A stretch of DNA of 64,000 bases from the NCBI RefSeq assembly GCF_000331285.1, contig NZ_ANFX01000022.1, positions 1-64,000 on the forward strand, written 5' to 3'. The notes below the pieces were generated by a model. It saw only the letters and a program-made list of their open reading frames with translations. It searched no databases and had not been told where the DNA came from. Positions 53,010 through 61,682 of this stretch are shown here, in pieces. The position numbers and the translations under genes were made by a program. Position 1 is the first letter of the stretch; every line of letters begins with the position of its first letter. This stretch comes from Porphyrobacter sp. AAP82 (GTDB taxonomy: Bacteria; Pseudomonadota; Alphaproteobacteria; Sphingomonadales; Sphingomonadaceae).

Positions 53010-53047
53010 GGCCCCGCCCGGCGCTAGACCGGTAGCGGGGCCTTTTA
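53010..53047 (+). terminator. Rho-independent terminator after pckA
   Basis: GGCCCCGC (53010-53017) pairs with GCGGGGCC (53035-53042), followed by TTTTACTTT. It starts 26 nt after the pckA stop. Confidence 0.85.
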
Positions 53048-53107
53048 CTTTGAATTGCCGCAAGCCTGCTCCACATTCCCGCTCGTTCGAATCGAAGGAG
53101 GGATCCC

Positions 53108-53437
53108 ATGAGCATTCTCGACGGCATTCTGAAGAACATCGGCGGCGCGCCGGATGATGTGGTGAACCTCGCCAAGCAGATCGGGATCGATCCGGCGATG
53201 GTCGAGACCGCGATTGCCGCGCTCGGCAAGACCCACCAGCTCGATGGCGACACGGTCGCGCTGGCGGCCGAGAAGACCGGCCTTTCGCCCGAGATCCTGG
53301 GTCAGGTCGTCGCCGCGATCGGCGGCGAGGGCTCGCTCACCCATTTTGCCTCGATGCTCGACATGGACAAGGACGGCAACCCGCTCGACGACATCATGGG
53401 CATGGCCTCGGGCCTGCTGGGCGGCGGCAAGAGCTGA
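53108..53437 (+). CDS. Small hypothetical protein with EF-hand-like loop (DUF937-like)
   Basis: A 109-residue soluble protein, mostly helical (ILDGILKNIGGAPDDVVNLAKQ; EILGQVVAAIGGEGSLTHFASML), with a calcium-loop-like DMDKDGNPLDD near residues 84-94 and a Gly-rich C-terminal end. The shape resembles DUF937/YidB-type proteins, whose role is unknown. GAAGGAGGG before the ATG supports translation. It is monocistronic between the pckA terminator and a REP-like repeat. Confidence 0.82.
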   Translation: MSILDGILKNIGGAPDDVVNLAKQIGIDPAMVETAIAALGKTHQLDGDTVALAAEKTGLSPEILGQVVAAIGGEGSLTHFASMLDMDKDGNPLDDIMGMASGLLGGGKS

Positions 53438-53445
53438 GCCGTTTC

Positions 53446-53556
53446 CCACCCCTAACCCCTCCCGCAAGCGGGAGGGGGACTGGTTGGCGCTGATACTCCC
53501 CTCCCGCTTGCCCCCGGGGTCAAGCCCGGGGCGGGTATCGGGGTTGGGGGTGGGCC
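53446..53556. repeat. Palindromic intergenic repeat, second copy of the 40742 family
   Basis: Ends CCCACCCCTAACC and GTTGGGGGTGGG mirror each other. Two inner stems are perfect: CCCCTCCCGC/GCGGGAGGGG (53456-53477) and CCCCGGG/CCCGGGG (53512-53531). The first stem and the ends match the copy at 40742-40828. It fills the gap between two convergent genes, where it could end transcription in both directions. Confidence 0.75.
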
Positions 53557-53568
53557 CGAAGCCGGGCT

Positions 53569-55137
53569 TCAACCGTCGCGGCCGGGCACCTCGACCTCGG
53601 GCACCTCGACCGGCTCGGGAAGATTGCCGAGTTCAAGCAGGGTGCCTTCCGGGGCTTCAGCGATCACGGCGAGCAGTTGCCTCGCGCGCTCGGCAGCCCA
53701 GCCGCCGTGGGGATTGGCCGCGACCGGCGCAAGCAGCGTGCGGGCAAAGGCGATCTTGCCTTCGCCGACCAGCATGATCCCGGCATTGATTTGCAAGCCG
53801 TGGTCGAAGGGCGCGAGGATCGCCGCCCGCTCCAGCGCGGCGCGCGCGTTCTCGTTGGGCGCCTTGCCCTGTCCGATCTGCGCACGGTAGAAATAGATCA
53901 GCGGCAGGGGGTGATCGTTCTCCAGCGCGTTGAGCGCGGCGAACGGCCTGATCGCCGCACCATAGGCGGCCTTGCGCCTGTCCCCCTCGGCATTCTCCGC
54001 CTGGCGGAACAGCGCGTAGCCTTTCTGCACATAGGCATTGGCGCGCGCGGGATCGCGGGCGATCGCGGCATCGGCCGCGGTGATCGCCTCGGCATCATGC
54101 CCGGCATCGAACTCGGCCTCGGCCAGCGCGGTCAGCACGCCCGGGTCTTCGGGATATTTCGCCGCCACCAGCCGCGCCTCGGCGAGCAGTGTCGCGGCCT
54201 CCTGCGAGGTCACGCCGCACTGCGAGCGGATCTGGAGCGGCATCATCGCCGCCTCGCCTGCGGTCAGCTGGCGCAGGGTGACGGGGCCGATCGCCAGCTT
54301 GTCGGGCGGCAGCTTCAATGCCGGCGCGCTCGACTGGCGCACATAGGATTTCAGCTCGCGTTCCAGCTTGTCGAGATCGCCGAACGCCGCCTCGCCCGCG
54401 GCCTTCTGGTCCATGCCCTTGGCAAGGTTGGCGAGATAGGCGTTGGATTGCCCGCGGCGCGTCTCGCTGAAGAACAGGTAGTGATAGAGCAGCCAGCTCT
54501 TGGCGTAGAACGCGTCGAAACCCTTGACCTTCTTCTGCTCGTAGAGCGCCGGGTCGAGCAGTTCGCGCACATGCACCGGATCGGCAAAGGCGAGGTCGCC
54601 CGCGCGGTGCTGCGCGGGACGGCCGATCCACATGCTCCCGTCGCGCTCGAAACTGGCCGCCGCGAAGAACTCGGCCGACCCCTCGTCGAACCAGCGCGGC
54701 TTGGCAAAGCGCGAGGAGGACAGGAGGAAGTGGTGGGCATATTCGTGGAGCAGCACGATGGTGGTGAAATCGGGATAGCCGCTCGCCTGGTTGCGGATGT
54801 CCTGCACGAAGGCGCGGCTGCCGCCGGCGCGCGGCACGTAGAAGCCGGCGATGGTCTTGCTGCCCGAAAGCGAGCGCATCGCCCGCTCGCCGCCCACGAC
54901 ATAGATGACCACGCGGTTGGAAGGGCTGGGGACTTCGGACTTGCGGCCGGTCACGAACACCATCGCGCTGTGGTAGCGCTCGAGGTTCTGGGCAAAGGTG
55001 CGGATGTCGGCGGGCTTGTCCTCGGCGTAGATGACGAAGTGCTCGGACGAGGCCTCGTACCATGCGGCCGCGGCAGGCGCGGCGAGAGCGGTCAGGGCCA
55101 GAGCGGCCAGGACATGACGGAACAGCACGGAAATCAT
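53569..55137 (-). CDS. Secreted HExxH metallopeptidase-like protein with TPR region
   Basis: A 522-residue exported protein with signal peptide (VLAALALTALAAPAAAAWYEA). The N-terminal half (about 30-270) is DUF1570-like, with the zinc motif LLHEYAHHFLLSSS and a downstream Glu in WFDEGSAEFFAAASF. The C-terminal half is made of helical repeats of TPR type (ALAEAEFDAGHDAEAITAADAAIARDP, YFYRAQIGQGKAP), ending in an acidic Pro/Glu-rich tail. It is probably periplasmic; the substrate is unknown. It ends inside the repeat region. Confidence 0.85.
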   Translation of the reverse strand: MISVLFRHVLAALALTALAAPAAAAWYEASSEHFVIYAEDKPADIRTFAQNLERYHSAMVFVTGRKSEVPSPSNRVVIYVVGGERAMRSLSGSKTIAGFYVPRAGGSRAFVQDIRNQASGYPDFTTIVLLHEYAHHFLLSSSRFAKPRWFDEGSAEFFAAASFERDGSMWIGRPAQHRAGDLAFADPVHVRELLDPALYEQKKVKGFDAFYAKSWLLYHYLFFSETRRGQSNAYLANLAKGMDQKAAGEAAFGDLDKLERELKSYVRQSSAPALKLPPDKLAIGPVTLRQLTAGEAAMMPLQIRSQCGVTSQEAATLLAEARLVAAKYPEDPGVLTALAEAEFDAGHDAEAITAADAAIARDPARANAYVQKGYALFRQAENAEGDRRKAAYGAAIRPFAALNALENDHPLPLIYFYRAQIGQGKAPNENARAALERAAILAPFDHGLQINAGIMLVGEGKIAFARTLLAPVAANPHGGWAAERARQLLAVIAEAPEGTLLELGNLPEPVEVPEVEVPGRDG

Positions 55138-55238
55138 CGGTCAGGCATCCCCCGGCAGCGGCCTTGCGATGGCAGCGGGCCAGGCCGCAGCATATCGGCA
55201 TTTTGGCGCGATGCCAGAGGGTTGTTCGGGCTTTTCGG

Positions 55239-56861
55239 TCAGCCCGCAGGCCGCGTATCCTCGAGATATTGCCAGATGCGGCTGACCACCACCGAGCCTT
55301 CGCCGACCGCGCTCGCCACGCGCTTGACCGATCCGGCGCGCACATCGCCGACCGCGAAGATGCCGGGCGCGGTGGTCGCGTAGTCATCGCTCTGTCCCGC
55401 CGCCGCGCCGGTCAGGACAAAGCCCTTGGCGTCGGTGCTGGCAAGGCCCGAAAGCCAGCCGGTGTTGGGCGCGGCGCCGATCATGATGAAGAGCGCGCGG
55501 GTATCGATCCGGCGCTCGGCCTCGCCGGTCTTGAGGGCAAGGCCTTCGAGCCAGGTCTCGCCGTGCAAGGCGGTGACTTCGGAATGGTAGTGGATGGTGA
55601 CGCGCGGATCGGCCTCCAGCCGCTGCGTAAGATAGCTCGACATCGAGGCGGCAAGGCTGTCCGACCGGACCACCAGATGCACGTGGCTCGCCGCGCGGGA
55701 GAGGAACATCGCGGCCTGCCCTGCCGAATTGCCCCCGCCGATCACCACCGCCTCGGTGTTCGCACAGAAGCGCGCTTCCATCTCGGTCGCCGAATAGAAC
55801 ACCCCTGCGCCCTCCAGCGCCTCGAGCTTGGCGAGCGGCAGGCGGCGGTATTGCACGCCGGTGGCCACCAGCACCGCGCGGGCGCACAGTTCATCCTCAT
55901 CGTCGAGGGTGAGGCAATAGGCCCCGTCCGCGCGCCGGCTCATCGCTTCGATGCGGCGCGGCATGACGAAACGGGTGCCGAATTTCATCGCCTGCACCTG
56001 ACCGCGCCAGGTAAGGTCGGTGCCGCTGATGCCGGTCGGGAAACCCATGTAGTTCTCGATCCGGCTCGACGTGCCCGCCTGTCCGCCAACGGCGGTGTCC
56101 TCCACGACCAGCGCCTCGATCCCCTCCGAGCCCGCATAGACCGCCGCTGCGACGCCCGCCGGGCCCCCGCCGACGATCACCAGATCATAGGTGCGGCGCG
56201 AACAGATATCGAGGTCCATGCCGAGATATTGCGCGACCTTGCGCGGGGTCGGATCGGCAAGGCGCGTGTCGGCACCCACGATCACGCCCGGCTCGTGGCC
56301 CATCAGGCTGCACAGGTTTGCCGTTTCCCGATCGGTGGCGTCCATGTCGTAACTCTGGAACGGGATGCGGTTGCGCGACAGGAACCGCTCGACCGCTTGG
56401 ACCTTGGCATCGCGGTCGGCACCGATCACCTTGATCGTGTCGTTGCGCGCTTCAAACTGCCGCCGCCGACGCGCGGCGAATACCGTGATGAGGTGGTCGC
56501 TAAGCTCGGGAATGCGGCTCATCAATTCGAGCACGCCTTCGCGCGGGGCTTCGATCACGCGGGTGTCCATGCTTGCGCGCATCCGCATGATGTTGGTCGC
56601 CCCGCTGAGAAATCCGATCTCGCCGAGGAACTGCGTCGGCCCGAGCGACGATTTGAGCATCCGTTCGCCGGTATAGGGATCGGCAACCTCGATCTCGCCT
56701 TCGAGAACGTAGATGAACCGGTCCATCGGCTCGCCGATGTCCATGACGATGGCGCCGGCGGGGTAGAATTTCTCGCCCCCGATCGCGCAGATCGCATCGA
56801 CGTGGCTCTGCGCGAGCGGCACGCGGCGCATGGTCTCGAGGTCTTGTCCCAGTGTTTCCAT
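55239..56861 (-). CDS. cNMP-binding domain fused to a thioredoxin-reductase-like FAD oxidoreductase
   Basis: A 540-residue fusion. The N-terminus (about 10-130) is a cyclic-nucleotide-binding fold (FYPAGAIVMDIGEPMDRFIYVLEGEIEV, FLGEIGFLSGATN). A thioredoxin-like/receiver-type linker follows, then a class II pyridine nucleotide-disulfide oxidoreductase with GGGPAGVAAAVYAGSEG (FAD), GGGNSAGQAAMFLSRAASHV (NADPH) and GIFAVGDVRAGSVKRVA. The CxxC redox pair of thioredoxin reductase is absent: the place reads FYSATEMEARFC. It therefore cannot be a standard disulfide reductase and probably passes electrons to another acceptor. ATG 56861 was chosen at METLGQDLETM. Confidence 0.9.
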   Translation of the reverse strand: METLGQDLETMRRVPLAQSHVDAICAIGGEKFYPAGAIVMDIGEPMDRFIYVLEGEIEVADPYTGERMLKSSLGPTQFLGEIGFLSGATNIMRMRASMDTRVIEAPREGVLELMSRIPELSDHLITVFAARRRRQFEARNDTIKVIGADRDAKVQAVERFLSRNRIPFQSYDMDATDRETANLCSLMGHEPGVIVGADTRLADPTPRKVAQYLGMDLDICSRRTYDLVIVGGGPAGVAAAVYAGSEGIEALVVEDTAVGGQAGTSSRIENYMGFPTGISGTDLTWRGQVQAMKFGTRFVMPRRIEAMSRRADGAYCLTLDDEDELCARAVLVATGVQYRRLPLAKLEALEGAGVFYSATEMEARFCANTEAVVIGGGNSAGQAAMFLSRAASHVHLVVRSDSLAASMSSYLTQRLEADPRVTIHYHSEVTALHGETWLEGLALKTGEAERRIDTRALFIMIGAAPNTGWLSGLASTDAKGFVLTGAAAGQSDDYATTAPGIFAVGDVRAGSVKRVASAVGEGSVVVSRIWQYLEDTRPAG

Positions 56862-56972
56862 GCGTCCCTCCGGTCGGCTGCGCACCTGCAAGATGGGGTC
56901 AGCTTAGCGGTTTGGGAAGCGGGGCGATGTGCGGGGATTGCTGCTTTCGGGTGGGCCTGCGCGACGCCCGAC

Positions 56973-58832
56973 TTACCCCTGCGCCCCCGCGATATACCGC
57001 GACACCGTGTTCGCCATCACCGAGAGCGGCGCATTGCCGCCCATCACCACGGCGGTGTTGAAGCCCTTGAGGTCGTATTTCGCCCCGAGCTCCGCCTGCG
57101 CGCGGGCGCGGTTCTTCACGATCTCCGAATGGCCGATCTTGTAGCCGCACGCCTGCCCCGGCCAGGAGCAATAGCGATCGACCTCGGAGGCGACCTCCTC
57201 GACCTTCGAGCCGTTCTCCTCGACGAAGAACTGCCGGCCCTGCTCGCGCGTCCAGCGCTTGTGGTGCATGCCGGTGTCGACCACCAGCCGGCAGGCGCGG
57301 AAGGCGAGGGACTGGAGGTATCCCAGCCGCCCGACCTTGAATTCGTCATAGGCCCCCAGCTCGTCGGCGAGCTGTTCGGCATAGAGCGCCCAGCCCTCGG
57401 AAAAGGCGTTGAAGGCGAGGATCGAGCGGATCAGCGGCAGGCGGTTGGAAAACTCGCCCTCCCACACGTGGCCCGGGATGCTTTCGTGGAAGGCGAGGTC
57501 GGCAAGGTCGTATTTGCGGTGGAGGTCGGTGGTCCTCAGATTGATCCACATCCGCGCCGGGATCGACCCGTCCTTGCTCCCCGCGCCGCCGTAAGCGCCG
57601 GGTGCCCCGGGCTCCTCGGCGAGCGGCAGGCGGCGGACCTCGAAGGGCGGGTCGACCAGCCGGTTGAAGGCGCGCGGCATCTGCGATTTGATCCAGCCGA
57701 CGCGTTCATTGATGAAGGCGAGGATTTCCGCGCGGCCTGTGTCCCCTTCGGCGAAGTGGTAGCGCGGATCGGCGCTCAGCGCGCGCATCCGGGCGCCGAC
57801 CGATCCTTCAGTATAACCGATCTCCCTGAGGATCGGGTCCATGCGCGCGTGGAGCGCCTTCAGTTCGTCGAGCCCCTGCTGGTGGATTGCGTCGGGGGTG
57901 AGGCGGGTGGTGGTCGAGGCGCGCAGCGCCCAGGCGTAGTATTCCTCGCCGCCCGGCTGCGCCCACATCCCTGCCGCGTCCCTGGCGGCGGCGCGCTGGA
58001 CCTTGAGTTCGGCAAGCTGGCGTTCGAGGGCGGGGACGATGCCGCTGGCGGCAATGCGTGCCGCCTGCGCCGCGGCGGTCTCGCTGCCGGCGATTGTCGC
58101 TGCGGCAAGCGGCCCGGCATAGCTTTCCGCCGCTCCCGCGATGCTCGCCTCCATCTGGCGGATTGCCTTGTCGAGCAGGAAGTCGGGCGGAACGACGCCC
58201 TGCCCGCGCGCGTCCCGGATGCGGTCCAGCTCGCCGTCGAGCAGCGCCGGGACCTCGGCAAGCCGGCTCATGTAGGGGCCGATGTCCTCAGGGCTGTTGA
58301 GCGGCTGACCCGAGCCGAAGTGGCGGGGCAGATCGATATAGCCGCCAACGTTCTGGATCACCACATAGGGCGCATTGCGCCAGCTGCCGACCGCGACGTC
58401 GCCATAGGGCAGCGCCATGCCTTCGAGCGCGCGGGTGAAGGCGGTCTCGACCACTTCGAAGCCGGTCAGCTGGTCGCCCGAGAGGCCCTCCTTCGGGTAG
58501 GCGCGCACCTCTGCGACCAGCTCCTTGAGCGTTGCCGCATAGGCCGTGCGCCCCTCGGCCCCGCCGGTGCCGAAGGTCGATCGCCACGCGGCATATTCGC
58601 CGACATCGACCCCGAGCCCGGTGGCGCGGCCCGGCTCGTGGGCGAGCATCGCATAAGCGACGCGGTCAAGCGCCGCATCGGGCGCAAGGCCCTTCAGTGA
58701 CGTGCCGGTCACAGCGCTCGCGCTGGCCGGCGCGGGCTTGGCGGCGCAGGCCGGCAGCAGGGCAAGGGTGGAGGCGCCCGCCAGCCCGGAAAGGGTCTGG
58801 CGGCGGGTGATGGTGGCGGTGCTCTCTCTCAT
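56973..58832 (-). CDS. DUF885 family secreted peptidase-like protein
   Basis: A 619-residue protein of the DUF885 family, widely annotated as a putative metallopeptidase. The N-terminus has a twin-arginine-like motif (TITRRQTLSGLAGASTLALLPACA), with Cys at the end of the hydrophobic part, so it is a possible Tat lipoprotein. The zinc motif is LAFHESIPGHVWEGEF with a later EGWALYAEQLADELG. The Cys29 lipobox (LPAC) suggests anchoring. Substrates are unknown. Confidence 0.88.
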   Translation of the reverse strand: MRESTATITRRQTLSGLAGASTLALLPACAAKPAPASASAVTGTSLKGLAPDAALDRVAYAMLAHEPGRATGLGVDVGEYAAWRSTFGTGGAEGRTAYAATLKELVAEVRAYPKEGLSGDQLTGFEVVETAFTRALEGMALPYGDVAVGSWRNAPYVVIQNVGGYIDLPRHFGSGQPLNSPEDIGPYMSRLAEVPALLDGELDRIRDARGQGVVPPDFLLDKAIRQMEASIAGAAESYAGPLAAATIAGSETAAAQAARIAASGIVPALERQLAELKVQRAAARDAAGMWAQPGGEEYYAWALRASTTTRLTPDAIHQQGLDELKALHARMDPILREIGYTEGSVGARMRALSADPRYHFAEGDTGRAEILAFINERVGWIKSQMPRAFNRLVDPPFEVRRLPLAEEPGAPGAYGGAGSKDGSIPARMWINLRTTDLHRKYDLADLAFHESIPGHVWEGEFSNRLPLIRSILAFNAFSEGWALYAEQLADELGAYDEFKVGRLGYLQSLAFRACRLVVDTGMHHKRWTREQGRQFFVEENGSKVEEVASEVDRYCSWPGQACGYKIGHSEIVKNRARAQAELGAKYDLKGFNTAVVMGGNAPLSVMANTVSRYIAGAQG

Positions 58833-58889
58833 GCCGGCAAGGTTAGGCGGCGCGCTTGCCCCAAGTCAATCGCGCGCGAAGACCGCCTG

Positions 58890-59282
58890 TCAGCCGGCAA
58901 GCATCCCGCCGACCTTGCCGCCTTCGAGCGCCAGCAGGTTCATCACCGCATGGTGGAGCGCGATGTTCTGTTCGGCCGTGCCTTCGTAGCCTTCGATGCC
59001 GAGCTCGCCTGCCAGTTCCTTGCGGTTCTCGAAGCTGGGATCGAGGCCGACCAGCTTCATCAGATCGACGATCGAGGTCTGCCAGTTGAACTTGTCGGCA
59101 TCGGGCAGGGCGGCGATGTGCGCGTGCATCTGTGCCTCGCTGAGCGGCTCGGGCTCGGCCGGAGCGGCCGGGGCAGCGGCAGGCGCGGGCGCGGCGGCGG
59201 GCGTGGGAGCGGGAGCGGGAGCGGCGGCGTCCTTTGTCTCGCCCCAGATCGCGTTCTTGATCGACGTGAAAATACCCATCAT
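58890..59282 (-). CDS. DUF3597 domain protein
   Basis: A 130-residue protein: a short N-terminal segment (GIFTSIKNAIWGETKDA), an Ala/Pro linker of about 30 residues, then the DUF3597 helical domain (WQTSIVDLMKLVGLDPSFENRKELAGELG, EGYEGTAEQNIALHHAVMNLLA). Function is unknown. The ATG at 59282 is followed by a second Met. GGGAGG precedes. It stands alone between the DUF885 gene and a small membrane-protein gene. Confidence 0.88.
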   Translation of the reverse strand: MMGIFTSIKNAIWGETKDAAAPAPAPTPAAAPAPAAAPAAPAEPEPLSEAQMHAHIAALPDADKFNWQTSIVDLMKLVGLDPSFENRKELAGELGIEGYEGTAEQNIALHHAVMNLLALEGGKVGGMLAG

Positions 59283-59400
59283 AGCCTCCCTCGTGCCGCC
59301 CTGCGGCGGTGCTCTATACCGAGGCTAGGCCCGCGATGTTCCCCGGCGGTGACGCGCATGCGACGCGAATGTCGCAAGGGTCTGACAAACAGGAGCGTGA

Positions 59401-59625
59401 TTGCCCGCCATGACCGATATCGTGCTCGCCATCGTCATGCTCGCCGCCTTCGCGCTGGTTGCGGGGGCCTTCGTGCTGTGGCGGCGTACGGGCGAGGTGC
59501 AGAACCCCGCGCTGATGGTGCTGCTGGCGGCGATCGCGGTCATCAACGTGCTGATCTGGACCGTGCCCGCGCCCGATGGGACCGCGCCGATCGAACAGGT
59601 GAAAGCGGCCGCCGGAGGAGGCTAG
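59401..59625 (+). CDS. Small membrane protein with two predicted TM segments
   Basis: A 71-74-residue protein with two hydrophobic helices (IVLAIVMLAAFALVAGAFVLW; NPALMVLLAAIAVINVLIW) and a short polar tail. The TTG start at 59401 has AGGAG at ideal spacing; ATG 59410 is the alternative. No family is recognised. The stop lies inside a hairpin shared with the convergent tonB gene. Confidence 0.7.
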   Translation: MPAMTDIVLAIVMLAAFALVAGAFVLWRRTGEVQNPALMVLLAAIAVINVLIWTVPAPDGTAPIEQVKAAAGGG

Positions 59626-59637
59626 GGGGGAGCCTCC
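59617..59637. terminator. Hairpin between convergent small-membrane-protein and tonB genes
   Basis: GGAGGCT and AGCCTCC (7 bp, 7-nt loop) span the stop of the upstream gene. No T-run is present on either side, so it would be a weak bidirectional terminator. Confidence 0.45.
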
Positions 59638-59655
59638 CCCGGCGGCCAACCACTC

Positions 59656-60342
59656 CTATTCCGGGATCCGCCAGGTCACGGCGTTCGCATAAGTCCCGGC
59701 GACCGGCTTGCCATTGCCGTCGCGCGCCGCATCGAAGCGGGCGCGCTTGCTGACGAGGTCGCAGGTCGCGGCATCGAGCGCCGCATGGCCGGTCGAGCGG
59801 GTGATCGTGCACCCCGTCACGCGCCCGCGCGCGTCGATCTGGAGCGTGAAGCGGGCGGTGCCCGAAAGCTCCTCGGCGATCCAGCGCGGGCGGTAGTCGT
59901 CATTGGTGACCCACTTGCCGGGGTTGCCCCTGGGCTTGGCGCCGACCGGATCATAGAGCGAGGCGGGGCCCGGCGTCGGCCCGGGAATGCCGAATTCGAT
60001 CGGCCCGGTGGTGACCGGCGTGCCGGTATCGGTGATGGTGGTCACCGTCTCGCCCTTGCCAAGATCGACGGGGAAGGGGTTGGGGGGCGTCGGGGTCGGC
60101 GTGGTCGTTGTGGTGGTCGTGGTGGTCTTGGCATCGGCGCGCGGGGTTTCGGGCGTCGGCGGCGGGGGCGGGGGCAAGGGCGTCTCGGTGATGATTTCGC
60201 CCTTGATCCGGGGCTCGGGCGGCGCGGTCACCACGGTCACCGCGAGGCCGACGACCAGCAGGGCGCCGAAGGCCCCCGGAATGCCGAGCGCTCCGGCGAG
60301 CGCGGCGGCGTTGGGACGGCGATTGGCAGACACGTAAGTCAT
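59656..60342 (-). CDS. tonB: Energy transducer TonB
   Basis: A 228-residue TonB-family protein. One N-terminal membrane segment (GALLVVGLAVTVV) follows a short cytoplasmic part; then comes a Pro-rich linker (PLPPPPPPTPETP) with nine consecutive threonines and PTPTPP, and a C-terminal domain (GTARFTLQIDARGRVTGCTI, LDAATCDLVSKRARFDAARD) of the TonB/TolA fold. It would couple the proton motive force to outer-membrane transport. ATG 60342 is preceded by AGAGGAG. A possible promoter on this strand is TTGCTT (60454-60459) and CATAGT (60432-60437) with a 16-nt spacer. exbB/exbD are not in the window. Confidence 0.88.
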   Translation of the reverse strand: MTYVSANRRPNAAALAGALGIPGAFGALLVVGLAVTVVTAPPEPRIKGEIITETPLPPPPPPTPETPRADAKTTTTTTTTTPTPTPPNPFPVDLGKGETVTTITDTGTPVTTGPIEFGIPGPTPGPASLYDPVGAKPRGNPGKWVTNDDYRPRWIAEELSGTARFTLQIDARGRVTGCTITRSTGHAALDAATCDLVSKRARFDAARDGNGKPVAGTYANAVTWRIPE

Positions 60343-60466
60343 GCAAGGGCTCCTCTCTCCATCAGTGTGGGAGCGGTGGCCGGAGCACCTTTCGCAATCT
60401 TGGCATTCCGGCCCCGCTCGACGCACAAGGTACTATGAATTTTGTTAGGCACGAAGCAATTTCGCG

Positions 60467-60495
60467 TTGTTTTTCAGGACTGTATTTTTTATAAT
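60467..60495 (+). promoter_or_regulatory. Near-consensus sigma-70 promoter with no recognisable downstream gene
   Basis: TTGTTT (60467-60472), a 17-nt spacer and an exact TATAAT (60490-60495) on the plus strand, in a locally AT-rich stretch upstream of tonB. No convincing plus-strand coding sequence follows for more than 1 kb; transcription would enter a hairpin-rich region. A small RNA or a decoy promoter are both possible. Confidence 0.5.
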
Positions 60496-60535
60496 CATTT
60501 CAGTAGAGAAATGGGGGTTATGTGGACCAACGCGC

Positions 60536-60878
60536 CTCCGCGCGTTCGTTCTCGACGCTGTTCCTCCGCTATGCTCCGGGCGCCTGCGGGCGGGCATTCG
60601 TCCTTGCGGCCCGTCCGTTGGCGGGCCGAACCAGCGCGAGTCGATTGGGAGGCGGTGATCTCGGTCGCGTTAGCGACCGCGAGCGCACCCGCGCGAGCCG
60701 CAGGTGCTCAAATCCGCAGGACTTGAAACAGCACCGAGGACGTGCTCGCGCTAGGCGGGCACGCAAACAAAAGCTTATCGGTCGCGCCAGCGACCGCAAG
60801 CGCGACTGCGCGCCCGCAGCGATGCGGCCTTCAGGCCGCGTGAGCGAGGATTTCGCATCGCGGATGCGATGCGGAACA
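60536..60878. repeat. Palindrome-dense intergenic island between tonB and the hydrolase gene
   Basis: The 575-nt gap (60343-60917) holds no convincing gene. It has a copy of the 44038-44090 repeat at 60562-60613. Two related hairpins follow, GGTCGC-4 nt-GCGACC, one near 60662 and one near 60780, each followed by CGC/AAGCGC-rich sequence, then GCGGCCT/GGCCGC near 60828. This looks like a cluster of short dispersed repeats with possible RNA structure. Confidence 0.6.
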
Positions 60879-60879
60879 C

Positions 60880-60905
60880 AAAAAACGCGCAGAGGCGGCT
60901 GCGCG
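60880..60905 (-). terminator. Rho-independent terminator for the alpha/beta-hydrolase gene
   Basis: On the minus strand CGCGCAG, a 6-nt loop and CTGCGCG are followed by six T residues. It begins 13 nt after the hydrolase stop. Confidence 0.8.
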
Positions 60906-60917
60906 CACCAAAACACC

Positions 60918-61574
60918 CTATTTAATAGGGCAATCCGGCGAGAGGCGGAAATCCAGATAATTGTCCACCGAGCGCATCAGATCGTCGAGCTCGTTCTCGA
61001 AGAAGTGGTTGGCGCGGGGGATTTCCTCGTGGTGGATGGTGATGTGCTTCTGGGTGCGCAGCTTGTCGACCAGCTTCTGCACCGCATTGGGCTGCACCAC
61101 CGTATCGGCCGCGCCTTGCACGAAGATGCCGCTCGCCGGGCACGGGGCGAGGAAGCTGAAATCGTACATGTTGGCGGGCGGCGCGACCGAGATGAAGCCG
61201 CGCACTTCGGGGCGGCGCATCAGGAGCTGCATGCCGATCAGCGCGCCGAAGGAATAGCCCGCGATCCAGGTGCTCTGGGCTTCGGGATGGATCGACTGCA
61301 CCCAGTCGAGCGCCGAAGCCGCATCGGAAAGCTCGCCGATCCCGCTGTCGAAGCTGCCTTGCGAGCGGCCAACGCCGCGGAAGTTGAAGCGCAGCGTGGC
61401 AAAGCCGCGATCCGCAAAGGTCTTGTAGAGCCGCTGGACGATCCGGTCGTTCATCGTTCCCCCGCCTTCGGGGTGCGGGTGGAGGATCATCGCCACCGGC
61501 GCGCGCGGGCGCGGGGGCGGGGAGAAACGGCCTTCGAGGCGGCCCTCGGGGCCGGGGAAGATGACGGACGGCAT
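60918..61574 (-). CDS. Alpha/beta hydrolase (COG2945-like)
   Basis: A 218-residue cytosolic alpha/beta hydrolase. Visible are the oxyanion region ILHPHPEGGGTMNDRIV, FRGVGRSQGSFDSG, the nucleophile elbow AGYSFGALIG, the acidic residue in VQGAADTVVQP and a His in PRANHFFENELDDL. This is the small dienelactone-hydrolase-like type with unknown substrate. It is often found beside the suf genes in sphingomonads; here it is divergent from a cysteine desulfurase. The 108-nt gap holds TGCGA/TCGCA around AAA (61648-61660), a possible operator. Confidence 0.9.
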   Translation of the reverse strand: MPSVIFPGPEGRLEGRFSPPPRPRAPVAMILHPHPEGGGTMNDRIVQRLYKTFADRGFATLRFNFRGVGRSQGSFDSGIGELSDAASALDWVQSIHPEAQSTWIAGYSFGALIGMQLLMRRPEVRGFISVAPPANMYDFSFLAPCPASGIFVQGAADTVVQPNAVQKLVDKLRTQKHITIHHEEIPRANHFFENELDDLMRSVDNYLDFRLSPDCPIK

Positions 61575-61682
61575 CGGTGAACCTTGCAATAAATGTGCGC
61601 CCAGCGCCGGGTGGCGCCGAAAATTGTGCGGCCTATATAGGGGCGACTGCGAAAATCGCAATTTGTAACGGGGACACGCGCC

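Noticed and set aside
60442-61580. Plus-strand open frames after the orphan promoter
   Set aside because: Short or antisense to the hydrolase, with shadow composition and repeats inside.
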